Source: Micromonospora inyonensis (GTDB taxonomy: Bacteria > Actinomycetota > Actinomycetes > Mycobacteriales > Micromonosporaceae). Taken from it: 64,000 bases of DNA. The stretch is from positions 1,612,001 through 1,676,000 of the forward strand of contig NZ_FMHU01000002.1 in the NCBI RefSeq assembly GCF_900091415.1, given 5' to 3'. Position 1 is the first letter of the stretch, and each line of letters opens with the position of its first letter. The position numbers were made by a program, and so were the translations under genes. Shown piece by piece: positions 34,316 through 43,270 of the stretch. The notes beneath the pieces were generated by a model, which saw only the letters and a program-made list of their open reading frames with translations, was not told the DNA's origin and did not search any database.

Positions 34316-35538
34316 CAGCGGCTCCCGGTGTCCGGGCCAGCACCGGCGATCTCGCCCGGCGACGGCCGGAACGGGGCGGGGGTGACCGCCCGGCCGTCCC
34401 GGACCAGTTCGGTGCCGTCCCGGAACACCCGACGTACCCGCAGCTCCGGGTCGAGCACGACGACGTCGGCCGGTACGCCGGGCCGCAGCGTGCCGGCACC
34501 GGCCAGGTGGAGCGCGGTGGCGGGGTTCCGGGTCACCAGGGCCAGGGCGTCGGACAGGTCGAGGGTGCCGGTCGTGACCAGCGCGCGGACGGTGGGCAGC
34601 AGCTCCACCCGGTAGGCGAACTCCTCCCGGGTGCCGTCCGGCAGCGTGCGGGGCACCGAGGCGTTCCCGTCGCTGCTGAGGGTGAGCCGGTCGGCCGGCA
34701 CCCCCCGGTCGAGGAGTTCCGCGACCGCGCCGACCGGGGCCACCGCACCGGCGATGCGATCCGGGTTGATCAACGGGTTGACGTCGACCCAGGAACCGGC
34801 GGCACCGATCCGGGCGGCCACGTCCAGGGTCCGGGGAGCGTAGTTGGCGTGGGTGACCTGGAGTCGGCGCGGGTCCGCGCCGGAGGCGTCCAGAGCCCGG
34901 GGGAGCAGGTCCGGGTCGCCGGCCGCGGTGCCGAGGTGCACGTGCAGCAGGGCGGCCCGGCCGGTGGCCCCGGCCGCCCACTCCAGCTCCCGCAGTAGCC
35001 GGGTGAGCTCGGCGAGGTCCGGGCAGGTGGCCTTGTGTTCGTACAGGGCCACCTTGACGCCGACCAGGTGCGGCAGCAGGTAGAGGTCCCGCAGCAGGGA
35101 CCCGGTCAGGGTGGGCGGCGGCCAGTGGAACCCCCCGGCCATCACCCAGGCGCGTGGACCGGCGACCGGCAGGGCGTACGCCCGGGCGAGCAGCGCCTCC
35201 GGACCCTTGCTGACCGGGTCGACGCCGGGCATCCCGACGCAGGTGGTGGTGCCGGCCTCGACGATCACGTCGGCCGGCAGCTCCGGGATCCGGGAGTGGT
35301 ATCCCGCGCCGCCGCCCCCACCGACGATGTGCAGGTGCCCGTCGACCAGTCCGGGCACCACCAGCAGGCCGGTGCAGTCGTGGACCACCGCGTCCGGCGA
35401 CCCGGTCGGCGGGCCGCCGGACGGGGAGTCACCCGCCGCCGTCACGGCGAGGAGGTCACGTCCACCGACGACCACGTCGGCGGTGCCGGCCGGCTGCGGG
35501 GTGAACACGGTGCCGCCGCGCAGGACGGTGACGGTCAT
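34315..35538 (-). CDS. iadA: Isoaspartyl dipeptidase (beta-aspartyl peptidase, IadA-like)
   Basis: 407 aa from ATG 35538, 2 bp after the binding-protein stop. It belongs to the amidohydrolase superfamily: HxH metal site VPGLVDGHLHIVGGGG, a likely carboxylated lysine in VGVKVALYEH, His ligands in LLHVHLG and LQVTHANY, and the catalytic Asp in LSSDGNAS. GFHWPPPTLTGSLLRDLYLL matches the IadA substrate loop. IadA cleaves beta-aspartyl dipeptides to aspartate and an amino acid. Its position next to a transporter receptor and arginine-degrading enzymes suggests beta-Asp-Arg as substrate (inference). Confidence 0.85.
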   Translation of the reverse strand: MTVTVLRGGTVFTPQPAGTADVVVGGRDLLAVTAAGDSPSGGPPTGSPDAVVHDCTGLLVVPGLVDGHLHIVGGGGGAGYHSRIPELPADVIVEAGTTTCVGMPGVDPVSKGPEALLARAYALPVAGPRAWVMAGGFHWPPPTLTGSLLRDLYLLPHLVGVKVALYEHKATCPDLAELTRLLRELEWAAGATGRAALLHVHLGTAAGDPDLLPRALDASGADPRRLQVTHANYAPRTLDVAARIGAAGSWVDVNPLINPDRIAGAVAPVGAVAELLDRGVPADRLTLSSDGNASVPRTLPDGTREEFAYRVELLPTVRALVTTGTLDLSDALALVTRNPATALHLAGAGTLRPGVPADVVVLDPELRVRRVFRDGTELVRDGRAVTPAPFRPSPGEIAGAGPDTGSR

Positions 35539-35540
35539 GG

Positions 35541-36437
35541 TCAGGCCACCGGCTGGCCGTTGACGGTCACCGCCGGACGCAGGATGTCCGACAGGCCCCA
35601 CTTCTCGCCGATCTTGGCGTAGGTGCCGTCCTCGATCAGCGCCTTGAGCGCCGCCGCCACCGCGTCGCGCAACTGCGTCTGCTTCTTGCTGACGCCGATG
35701 CCAACCGGGATCTCCGCGATGGGCTTGCCGATCAACGCGTACTTGCCGGGTTCCTGCTCCTTCGTGACGTACCGGATCGACTCCGCGCCCCGGATGCTCA
35801 CGTCGGCGCGGCCCTGCTGCAACTGCAACAGCGCGTCGGCGGTGCCGTTCGTGGTCAGTTCCTGGATTGGTGGCTTGCCGGCGGCGGCACAGACCCGGGT
35901 GTTGAAGTCGGTGAGCGCCTTCCGGTACCCGGTGTCGCCACTGTCCACCGCCACCTTGTGCCCGCAGACGTCGGCCTCGGTCGGGAACTGGCCGGCCTTG
36001 TCGGCGCGGGTGAACAGCTGTGGTCCGGTGGTGTAGTAGTCGACGAAGTCGACCGTCTGCCGGCGGGACTCCAGGTCCTGCATGGCGGACTGCACCAGGT
36101 CGATCCGACCGGTGGCCAGGGACGGGATGTACTGCTCGTACTCCTGGGTGACGAACGTGACGGTGACGCCGAGCTTCTCGCCGATGGCCCGGGCCAGGTC
36201 GACGTCGAAACCCTGCCGCTTCTCGCGGTCCTCGGTGCCCTCCGGCAGGTAGGACATCGGGGGATAGACCGGGCTGTTGCCGACGTTGAGTCGACCGGCG
36301 CTGCGGACCGACTCGGGGAGCATCGCGTTGAGCGGGTTGTCCGACGACGTGCTGGCCGCCGGCTCGTCCGTGCCGCCGCAACCGGCGAGGAGCGCCGCCG
36401 CGACCGCCACGCTCACCCATGTGGCTGACTTCTTCAC
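35541..36437 (-). CDS. Amino-acid/peptide ABC transporter substrate-binding lipoprotein
   Basis: 298 aa from GTG 36437 behind GGAGGAG. Signal peptide with lipobox LLAGC, then a family-3 solute-binding fold: RSAGRLNVGNSPVYPPMSYL, GFDVDLARAIGEKLGVTVTFV, GRIDLVQSAMQ, and KYALIGKPIAEIPVGIGV. It should deliver a cationic or acidic amino-acid-like ligand to the permease and ATPase encoded at 38326 and 39240 on the other side of PucR. It heads the leftward operon with iadA. Confidence 0.9.
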   Translation of the reverse strand: MKKSATWVSVAVAAALLAGCGGTDEPAASTSSDNPLNAMLPESVRSAGRLNVGNSPVYPPMSYLPEGTEDREKRQGFDVDLARAIGEKLGVTVTFVTQEYEQYIPSLATGRIDLVQSAMQDLESRRQTVDFVDYYTTGPQLFTRADKAGQFPTEADVCGHKVAVDSGDTGYRKALTDFNTRVCAAAGKPPIQELTTNGTADALLQLQQGRADVSIRGAESIRYVTKEQEPGKYALIGKPIAEIPVGIGVSKKQTQLRDAVAAALKALIEDGTYAKIGEKWGLSDILRPAVTVNGQPVA

Positions 36438-36597
36438 ACCTGTCTCCTCCGGGTTCGCGGGTGATGGCGCACCCCACACCCCGCCTGACCGTCGCCGGTG
36501 ATCGGCTGACGTTGCCCCAGTGTTCAAGCGACCGCGCGGCTGTCGGAAGGCGACCTATTGTCACGTTGCCGCAGGTCGGACTGTACTTCATGTCGAA

Positions 36598-36608
36598 GAC
36601 AGGCTGTC
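36598..36608. promoter_or_regulatory. Short palindrome upstream of the PucR gene
   Basis: GACAG-G-CTGTC is a perfect 5-bp inverted repeat in the 202-bp gap between the two divergent units. It could be part of a PucR autoregulatory site; the evidence is only position and symmetry. Confidence 0.25.
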
Positions 36609-36639
36609 CAATCATGATCGACGACAGGGGGTGGGTCCG

Positions 36640-38202
36640 ATGACGGTGACCGTCGCGCAGGTTCTCGCACTGCCGGAACTACGGCTGCGGATGGTGGCCG
36701 GCGGCACCGGTATGGGCAACGAGGTGCGCTGGGTGCACGTCAGCGAGACGGTGGACCCGACCCCGTGGCTGCGCGGTGGGGAACTCCTGCTCACCACCGG
36801 TATGCGGATCACCGACCCGGAGGAGTTCCGGCCGTACCTGCACCGGCTCGCCGACGCCGGGCTGGCCGGGCTCGGCTTCGGGGTCGGCCTCGACCACCCC
36901 GACGTCCCCGAACCGCTGCGGGCCGCCGCTGAGGAACGCGGCCTGCCCGTGCTGGAGATCCCGGTCGACGCGCCCTACGTGGCGATCTCCGAGGGCGTGT
37001 CCAACCTGCTCGCCGCCGAGCGCTACGACACCATCGCCCGCGCCTTCGACGCCCAGCAGACGCTGACCGCCGCCGCGTTGGAGTCCGGACGGGGCGGCAT
37101 CGTCACCGCGATCTCCCGGGCGGTCGACGGGTGGGCCGTGCTCACCGACACCGCGGCGACCGTCGTCCGGGCTTGGCCGCCGGAGGCCGGCGAGCGGCTG
37201 CCCGCCCTGCTCCCGGACCTCATGCGCACCCGGGAGCGGGGCATCCGGGCGAGCAGCGCGGTGGTCACCCCGCGCGAGTCCATCGCGATCCACACCCTCG
37301 GCGCCCGGGGCCGGATGCGCGGCTTCCTGGTCGCCGGCGTGCCGGGTCGGGCCAGCGACTACAGCCGGATGGTGCTGGCCGGCGGGGTGGCACTGCTGTC
37401 GCTGGAGATGGAACGGTCGCAGGCGGCCAGCCGGCAACTGCGCCGGTTGCGCGCCGACACCCTGCTCCAGCTGCTCCGTGGCGCGATCGCGCCGGCGGTG
37501 GCCCACCAGCACGTCACCGGCTGGGACCTCGACCCCACCGCCCTCCGGGTGGCCACGTACCTCTGCGACGCGAGCCGGGGCGACCCGCTGGGCGACCGGG
37601 TGAACGAGCTGATGAGCGAGGCCAACCTGCCCGGTGCGGCGGTGGTCCAGACCACCGGCCGGCAGGCCCGGGTCACCGTGCTCACCGACGGCTCGGACCG
37701 CACCGCCCGCGCCCTCGCCCGACTGGCCTCGGTCCGTCCCACCGTCGCGCTCGGCCTGGGCGACGTGGTGCCCGTCGAACGCGTCACGCACTCACACCGT
37801 GCGGCCAGCCACGCCGCCGAGGTCGGCCTGGCCGAACGGCGGGCGGTGACCCGCTTCGACGACCTGGAAGCCCTCCAGATGCTGTTCCACGCCCAGTCCC
37901 CCCAGGCGCTCGCGGGCTTCGTCCGCCGGGTGCTCGGCCCGCTCCAGCAACACGACGGCGGCCGGGACGGCACCCTGCTGGGCACCCTGCGCGCGTTCCT
38001 CGCGCACAACGGGCACTGGAACGAGACCGCCGCCGAACTCGGCATCCACCGGCACACCCTGCGGGCCCGGATCGAGCGCATCGAACGGATCACCGCCCGC
38101 GACCTCGCCTCCGCCTACGAACGCATGGAGCTGTGGCTCGCCCTGCTCGCCGACGGCGCCGCCGACCCGGACGACACCCGCCCGCCGCCGGACCGGACGT
38201 AG
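36640..38202 (+). CDS. PucR-family transcriptional regulator
   Basis: 520 aa from ATG 36640. An N-terminal PucR domain ([45 protein letters not shown]) is followed by a GGDEF-like middle and a C-terminal CdaR/PucR HTH ([19 protein letters not shown], then [16 protein letters not shown]). PucR proteins are usually activators of nitrogen-compound catabolism (purines, polyamines, amino acids). It lies between the two arms of the arginine-conjugate cluster and is the obvious local controller. Confidence 0.92.
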   Translation: MTVTVAQVLALPELRLRMVAGGTGMGNEVRWVHVSETVDPTPWLRGGELLLTTGMRITDPEEFRPYLHRLADAGLAGLGFGVGLDHPDVPEPLRAAAEERGLPVLEIPVDAPYVAISEGVSNLLAAERYDTIARAFDAQQTLTAAALESGRGGIVTAISRAVDGWAVLTDTAATVVRAWPPEAGERLPALLPDLMRTRERGIRASSAVVTPRESIAIHTLGARGRMRGFLVAGVPGRASDYSRMVLAGGVALLSLEMERSQAASRQLRRLRADTLLQLLRGAIAPAVAHQHVTGWDLDPTALRVATYLCDASRGDPLGDRVNELMSEANLPGAAVVQTTGRQARVTVLTDGSDRTARALARLASVRPTVALGLGDVVPVERVTHSHRAASHAAEVGLAERRAVTRFDDLEALQMLFHAQSPQALAGFVRRVLGPLQQHDGGRDGTLLGTLRAFLAHNGHWNETAAELGIHRHTLRARIERIERITARDLASAYERMELWLALLADGAADPDDTRPPPDRT

Positions 38203-38325
38203 CGCCGACCCGGCAACCCCGAAGGACAGAGAGTCCTGGTCAGGGCGGTCCCAGTGGACCTCCTGTCAGGTACCGCGCCCCGTCGTCGCCGGTGAGACTC
38301 GGCGAAAGCACCGACGGGAGGCACC

Positions 38326-39243
38326 ATGACCAGCACGGACCGGGGTGGAACCGCCACCTCGCCGGCACCGGGACCGGGACAACTCGCCGGCCTGCCCCGG
38401 GTGCCGCTACGGCACCACGGCCGCTGGATCTCGGCAGCGCTGGTGATCGTCCTGCTCGCGCTGCTCGCCCGGGCCTTCGCCCAGGGCAGCATCGAGTGGT
38501 CGGTGGTCGGCCGGTACCTGACCGCCGGGGCGATCCTGCATGGACTGGGCAACACCGTCGTGATCACGCTCTGCTCGATGGCGCTGGCCATCGTCCTCGG
38601 CGTCGTGGTCGCGGTGATGCGGATGTCGGCCAACCCGGTGACCCGGACGGTCGCCCTCGGCTACATCTGGCTGTTCCGGGGCGTGCCGGTGCTGCTGCAA
38701 CTGCTGATCTGGTACAACCTGGCGCTGGTCTTCCCGACCATCGGTTTCGGCAGCTTCCAGGCCCGCACCATCGACGTGATGACGCCCTTCGTGGCGGCCC
38801 TGCTCGGGCTGGGCATCAACATGAGCGCCTACACCGCCGAACTCGTCCGCGCCGGCATCCTGGCGGTCGACCGGGGTCAGATCGAGGCCGCCCAGGCGCT
38901 CAGTCTCACCCCGGGGCAGATCCGCCGCCGGGTGGTCCTGCCCCAGGCGATGCGGGTGATCGTCCCGCCGCTGGGCAACGAGTTCATCAGCACGCTGAAG
39001 ATGTCCTCGCTCGCCGCGGTGATCACGTTCGGCGAGATCCTGGAGAGCGCCGAGTTCATCTACTACGCCAACAACCGGGTCATCGAACTGCTCATCGTCG
39101 CGGCGATCTGGTACCTGGTGGTCGTCTCGGTGCTCAGCGTGATCCAACACTTCGTCGAACGACGGTTCGGCCGGGGCTTCCAGCACACCACCCGCCGGGC
39201 CGCCCGCGCCCTCGCGCGCCGAGAGAAGGAGAACGAGGCGTGA
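38326..39243 (+). CDS. Polar amino-acid ABC transporter permease (GlnP/HisM type)
   Basis: 305 aa from ATG 38326 behind GGGAGG. After a hydrophilic N-terminus, about five to six helices. The His/Glu/Gln/Arg-type signature is present: [51 protein letters not shown] and the EAA loop [20 protein letters not shown]. Only one permease gene is found, so it probably homodimerises. It works with the ATPase overlapping its 3' end and the lipoprotein at 35541. Confidence 0.92.
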   Translation: MTSTDRGGTATSPAPGPGQLAGLPRVPLRHHGRWISAALVIVLLALLARAFAQGSIEWSVVGRYLTAGAILHGLGNTVVITLCSMALAIVLGVVVAVMRMSANPVTRTVALGYIWLFRGVPVLLQLLIWYNLALVFPTIGFGSFQARTIDVMTPFVAALLGLGINMSAYTAELVRAGILAVDRGQIEAAQALSLTPGQIRRRVVLPQAMRVIVPPLGNEFISTLKMSSLAAVITFGEILESAEFIYYANNRVIELLIVAAIWYLVVVSVLSVIQHFVERRFGRGFQHTTRRAARALARREKENEA

Positions 39244-40010
39244 CCGGCACACCCGTCGTCCAGGCCATCGGAATCCACAAGTCGTTCGGACCGGTCCACG
39301 TGCTGCGTGGGGTGTCCCTGACCGTGCACGCCGGTGAGGTGCTCTGCGTGATGGGGCCGTCCGGGTCTGGCAAGAGCACCTTCCTGCGCTGCGTCAACCA
39401 ACTCGAGCGCATCGACGACGGCGAGCTGTGGGTCCGCGACGAACTGGTCGGCCACCGGGTGCGCCAGGGCCGGCTGTACGAGTTGAACGAGCGGGAGATC
39501 GCCCGGCAGCGGCGCGGGATCGGCATGGTCTTCCAGCGGTTCAACCTCTTCCCGCACATGACCGCGCTCGGCAACGTGGTCGAGGGGCCGCTGCGCGCCC
39601 TGCGGCACAACCGCGCCGACGCCACCGCCGCCGCCCGCCGGCTGCTCGACCGGGTGGGTCTCAGCGACAAGTACGACGCCTACCCGGCGCAGCTCAGCGG
39701 CGGTCAGCAGCAGCGGGTCGCGATCGCCCGGGCGCTGGCCATGCAGCCGTACCTCATGCTCTTCGACGAGCCCACCTCCGCCCTGGACCCGGAACTGGTC
39801 GGCGAGGTGCTCGACGTGATGAAGACCCTCGCCGCCGACGGCATGACCATGGTCGTCGTCACCCACGAGATCGGCTTCGCCCGCGAGGTCGGCGACACGC
39901 TCGTCTTCATGGACGACGGCGTCGTCGTGGAGAGCGGCTCCCCGGCCGATGTGCTCGGCGCCCCCCAGCACCCCCGGACCCGGGAGTTCCTCTCCCGTGT
40001 CCTCGGCTGA
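39240..40010 (+). CDS. Polar amino-acid ABC transporter ATPase (GlnQ type)
   Basis: 256 aa from GTG 39240, overlapping the permease stop by 4 nt. Walker [11 protein letters not shown]-loop [13 protein letters not shown], signature [12 protein letters not shown], Walker [15 protein letters not shown] and H-loop [10 protein letters not shown] are all intact. ATP hydrolysis drives uptake through the partner permease. First part of the rightward operon leading into the ureohydrolase gene 40 bp on. Confidence 0.94.
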   Translation: MTGTPVVQAIGIHKSFGPVHVLRGVSLTVHAGEVLCVMGPSGSGKSTFLRCVNQLERIDDGELWVRDELVGHRVRQGRLYELNEREIARQRRGIGMVFQRFNLFPHMTALGNVVEGPLRALRHNRADATAAARRLLDRVGLSDKYDAYPAQLSGGQQQRVAIARALAMQPYLMLFDEPTSALDPELVGEVLDVMKTLAADGMTMVVVTHEIGFAREVGDTLVFMDDGVVVESGSPADVLGAPQHPRTREFLSRVLG

Positions 40011-40050
40011 ACCCACCCACCACCGTCGTTCGCACAGCGAGAGGTCAGGA

Positions 40051-40953
40051 ATGCCACGTCGTCACCAGCCGCGGACGTTCGACCTGTGGGGGGTCCCCTT
40101 CGACGGGGGCTCCACCCTGGGTTGGCCGGGTTCGCGCTACGCGCCCGCCCGGGTCCGCGAGGCACTGGGCTGGATCACCCAGCGCATCGAGAACGGTGCC
40201 ATCTACTCACTGGACAGCGACTCGGTGCACGAGGTCGGCGACGACCTGCTGCGCGACCGGGGCGACGTGGACGTCGTGGGCCACGACATCCACGCCACCC
40301 TCGACGCCTGCTCCGCCGCCGTGGCGGACTCACTGCGGGAGGGCCGCTCGCCGATCGTCATCGGCGGCGACGACTCGGTCCTCTTCCCCTGCGCCCGGGG
40401 GGTGCACGACGCCCTGCCCGGACGGGTCGGGGTCATCCACTTCGACGCCCACCTCGACCTGATGGACCACAACCGGCACCAGGGCCGGGTCAGCCAGTCC
40501 AGCGGCATGCGCCGCAGCCTGGAACTCGACCGGATCAACGCCGACGACTGTATCCAGGTCGCCGTCCGGCACTTCAACTTCCCGTCCTCGGCGACCTTCA
40601 AGCGCACGTCCGGACTGCCCCACATCACCGCCCGGGAGTTCCAGGCGCTCGGCCCGGTCTCCGCCGTCGAGCAGATCCTCGACCGGGTCTCCGGCGCCGA
40701 CCACATCTTCCTCTCCTTCGACATCGACGCGATCGACCCGGCGTTCGCCCCCGGAGCCGGCGCACACGAACCGGGCGGTCTCACCTCCGGCGAGGCGCTG
40801 GAGGCCGTCCGGCTGCTCGCCCCGCACTGCGACGCGTTCGCCGTCACCGAGGTCAACCCGCTCACCGATCACCCCACGTCGACCACCGCCACGCTCACCG
40901 CGTACCTGTTGTTTCACTTCGCCGTCTTCGGCGCCGGAGGAGCCCGTCGATGA
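40051..40953 (+). CDS. Arginase/agmatinase family ureohydrolase with GGDD variant motif
   Basis: 300 aa from ATG 40051. Binuclear-manganese ureohydrolase fold, with IHFDAHLDLMDHN and SFDIDAIDPAFAPG metal motifs intact. The first motif, normally GGDHS, reads IGGDDSVLFP, so the usual His ligand is Asp. The family splits guanidino groups to urea from arginine, agmatine or guanidino acids. In this operon arginine (giving ornithine for RocD) is the simplest substrate, but the ligand change may mean a different guanidino compound or metal. Confidence 0.85.
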   Translation: MPRRHQPRTFDLWGVPFDGGSTLGWPGSRYAPARVREALGWITQRIENGAIYSLDSDSVHEVGDDLLRDRGDVDVVGHDIHATLDACSAAVADSLREGRSPIVIGGDDSVLFPCARGVHDALPGRVGVIHFDAHLDLMDHNRHQGRVSQSSGMRRSLELDRINADDCIQVAVRHFNFPSSATFKRTSGLPHITAREFQALGPVSAVEQILDRVSGADHIFLSFDIDAIDPAFAPGAGAHEPGGLTSGEALEAVRLLAPHCDAFAVTEVNPLTDHPTSTTATLTAYLLFHFAVFGAGGARR

Positions 40954-42464
40954 CCACCGACCACGACAACCAGGGATTCCGGGCCACCGGCGTCCGGTTG
41001 ACCGAGGAACAGCTGCCGCACCTGCGCAGCCACCGTACGGAACTGCTCGGCGACTCCCTGCCGGCGATCCACGCCTTCGACAAGGCCCACGCGGTGATGC
41101 TCACCGAGCAGGGCCTGCTCGACCCGGCCACCGGCCGGGCCATCGTCGCCGCCCTGCGGGACATGGACGTCCGGGGGGTCGCCGAGACCCGGATCGCCGC
41201 CGGTGGCGGCATGCACTCCGGCGAGCAGTACCTCACCGCCACCCTCGGTCCGGACACCGGCGGCCGGATCCACCTCGGCCGCAGCTCCGGCGACCTGATC
41301 GAGGTGGCCCGCCGGATGACGATCCGCTGGCACCTGCACGCGCTCCTGCCGGCCCTGACCGACCTGCGGGGCGTCCTGCTCGACCTGGCCGACGCGCACA
41401 CCGACACGGTGATGCCCGGCTACACCCACGGCCAGCACGCCCAACCGACCACGTTCGCGCACTGGGCGACCATGTTCGAGCAGGCCTTCGCCCGGGACAC
41501 CGAACGGCTGTTCGGGCTGCACGGCCGGCTCAACCTCTCGCCGGCCGGGGCGGCCATCCTCACCGGCAGCGACCTGCCGGTCGACCGGCACCGGGTCGCC
41601 GACCTGCTGGGCTTCGACGCCCCGCTGCCGCACACCATGGACGCGATCCTCAGTCACGACCTGGAGATGGAGACGGCGGCGCTGCTCGCCACCACCGGTG
41701 CCACCCTGGCCCGGCTCGCCGACGACCTCTACCTGTGGTCGACGTCCGAGTTCGGGTACGTGGAGCTGCCCGACCGGTACTGCGGCACGAGCAGCATCAT
41801 GCCGCAGAAGAAGAACCCCGACGCCCTGGAGGACGTCAAGTCGGTCGCCACCCAGGCCCTGGCGGCCCTGGTCGGGGTGATCACCGCCGAACGCGGCCCG
41901 ACCGGCTTCCCGATCCTCGAACGCCGCTACTCGCAGCAGGCGCTCTGGTCGATGTGCGGGTCGATCTCCGGCAAGCTCCGCGACTGCGCCGGGATCCTCG
42001 CCGACCTGCGCGTCGACCGGGACCGGCTGGCCGCCCAAGCGGGCGCGCACTGGGCCCAGGTGACCGACGTCGCCACCGCCCTCGTCCGGCACACCGGGCT
42101 CGACTGGCGGCACGCCCACCAGGTCGTCGGCGTCTTCGTCCGGCTCGGCATCGAGCGCGGGGTGACCGCCCCGGCGGCCACCTGCGCACTGCTCGACGAC
42201 GCGGCCCGGCAGGTGCTCGGCCGCGACAGCGGCCTGACCCCGGAGCAGTTCGCCGAGGCGATGGACCCGCACGCCTTCGTCGTCCGGCGGACCCTCTACG
42301 GCGGCCCGGCGCCGGAGGCGGTCCGCCGGGAGGCGGCCCGCTTCGCCGAGCGGCTGGCCGCCGACCGGCAGCACGTCGACGATCTGCGGCAGCGGGTCGC
42401 CCGCGCCGAGGCGGCCCTGGAGGCGGCCGTCGACGACATCCTCGCCCGGGACGACCCCCGATGA
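40950..42464 (+). CDS. Argininosuccinate lyase-like enzyme
   Basis: 504 aa from ATG 40950, overlapping the previous stop. Fumarase/aspartase superfamily: GGMHSGEQYLTATL, MPGYTHGQHAQPTTFAHW, and the signature loop SSIMPQKKNPDALED with the catalytic Ser. Argininosuccinate lyase splits argininosuccinate to arginine and fumarate. A biosynthetic argH normally sits with argG and argBCDF. Placed among catabolic genes, this copy more likely serves degradation of an N-substituted arginine. It is longer than the usual 460-475 aa, mostly at the C-terminus. Confidence 0.85.
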   Translation: MTTDHDNQGFRATGVRLTEEQLPHLRSHRTELLGDSLPAIHAFDKAHAVMLTEQGLLDPATGRAIVAALRDMDVRGVAETRIAAGGGMHSGEQYLTATLGPDTGGRIHLGRSSGDLIEVARRMTIRWHLHALLPALTDLRGVLLDLADAHTDTVMPGYTHGQHAQPTTFAHWATMFEQAFARDTERLFGLHGRLNLSPAGAAILTGSDLPVDRHRVADLLGFDAPLPHTMDAILSHDLEMETAALLATTGATLARLADDLYLWSTSEFGYVELPDRYCGTSSIMPQKKNPDALEDVKSVATQALAALVGVITAERGPTGFPILERRYSQQALWSMCGSISGKLRDCAGILADLRVDRDRLAAQAGAHWAQVTDVATALVRHTGLDWRHAHQVVGVFVRLGIERGVTAPAATCALLDDAARQVLGRDSGLTPEQFAEAMDPHAFVVRRTLYGGPAPEAVRREAARFAERLAADRQHVDDLRQRVARAEAALEAAVDDILARDDPR

Positions 42465-43270
42465 TCCGTACCGCCACCCGGCGCGAGTACCTCATGTGCC
42501 CGCCGGCCCACTTCGACGTCACCTACTCGATCAACCCCTGGATGGACCCGGGGGTGCCGGTCGACCGGACCCGCGCGACCGCCCAGTGGACGCGGCTGTG
42601 CGAGACGTACCGCCAGCTCGGCCACACCGTGCACCTGGTCGACCCGGTGCCCGGGCTGGTCGACATGGTCTTCGCCGCCAACTGCGGCCTGGTGCTCGAC
42701 TCCCTGGTCTACGGCGCCCGGTACCGCAACGTCGAACGCGCGCCCGAGGCCCCCGCCTACCGAGCCTGGTTCACCGCCGCAGGGTTCCCCAGCGTCCGAC
42801 CGCCCGAGCACGTCAACGAGGGGGAGGGCGACTTCGCGGTCACCCGGGACCTGGTGCTGGCCGCCAGCGGCTTCCGCACCGACCCGGCCGCGCACGGCGA
42901 GGCGCAGGAGTTCCTCGGCCGGCCGGTGGTGTCGCTGTGCCTGACCGACCCGCGCTTCTACCACCTGGACACCGCGCTGTTCGTCCTCGACGACGACACC
43001 GTGGCCTACTACCCGGCGGCGTTCTCCCCGGGCAGCCGACGGGCCCTGGCGCACCTGTTCCCCGACGCCCTGCTGGCCAGCGAGGCCGACGCGCTCGCCC
43101 TCGGGCTGAACTCCGTCAGCGACGGGGCGAACGTGGTGGTCGCGCAGGCCGCCACCGACCTGATCGCCCAACTCACCGCCCGAGGCTACCGGCCCGTCCC
43201 GGTCGACCTGTCCGAGCTGGCCAAGGCCGGCGGCGGGGCCAAGTGCTGCACCCTGGAGATCCGCCGATGA
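42461..43270 (+). CDS. ddaH: Dimethylargininase (DDAH)-like amidinotransferase-fold enzyme
   Basis: 269 aa from ATG 42461, overlapping the previous stop. Pentein (amidinotransferase) fold: YLMCPPAHFDVTYSINPWMDP, MVFAANCGLV, NEGEGDFAV, catalytic His in DPRFYHLDTALFVLDD and C-terminal nucleophile in GGGAKCCTLEIRR. DDAH hydrolyses methylated arginines to citrulline and methylamines. ddaH-rocD adjacency is known in actinobacteria. It could also act on other N-substituted arginines in this cluster. Confidence 0.88.
   Translation: MIRTATRREYLMCPPAHFDVTYSINPWMDPGVPVDRTRATAQWTRLCETYRQLGHTVHLVDPVPGLVDMVFAANCGLVLDSLVYGARYRNVERAPEAPAYRAWFTAAGFPSVRPPEHVNEGEGDFAVTRDLVLAASGFRTDPAAHGEAQEFLGRPVVSLCLTDPRFYHLDTALFVLDDDTVAYYPAAFSPGSRRALAHLFPDALLASEADALALGLNSVSDGANVVVAQAATDLIAQLTARGYRPVPVDLSELAKAGGGAKCCTLEIRR

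Noticed and set aside
40950..42464. Biosynthetic argH
   Set aside because: No argG, argB, argC, argD, argF, argJ or argR is near; the overlaps place it in a catabolic-looking operon, although a housekeeping role cannot be excluded from the window alone.
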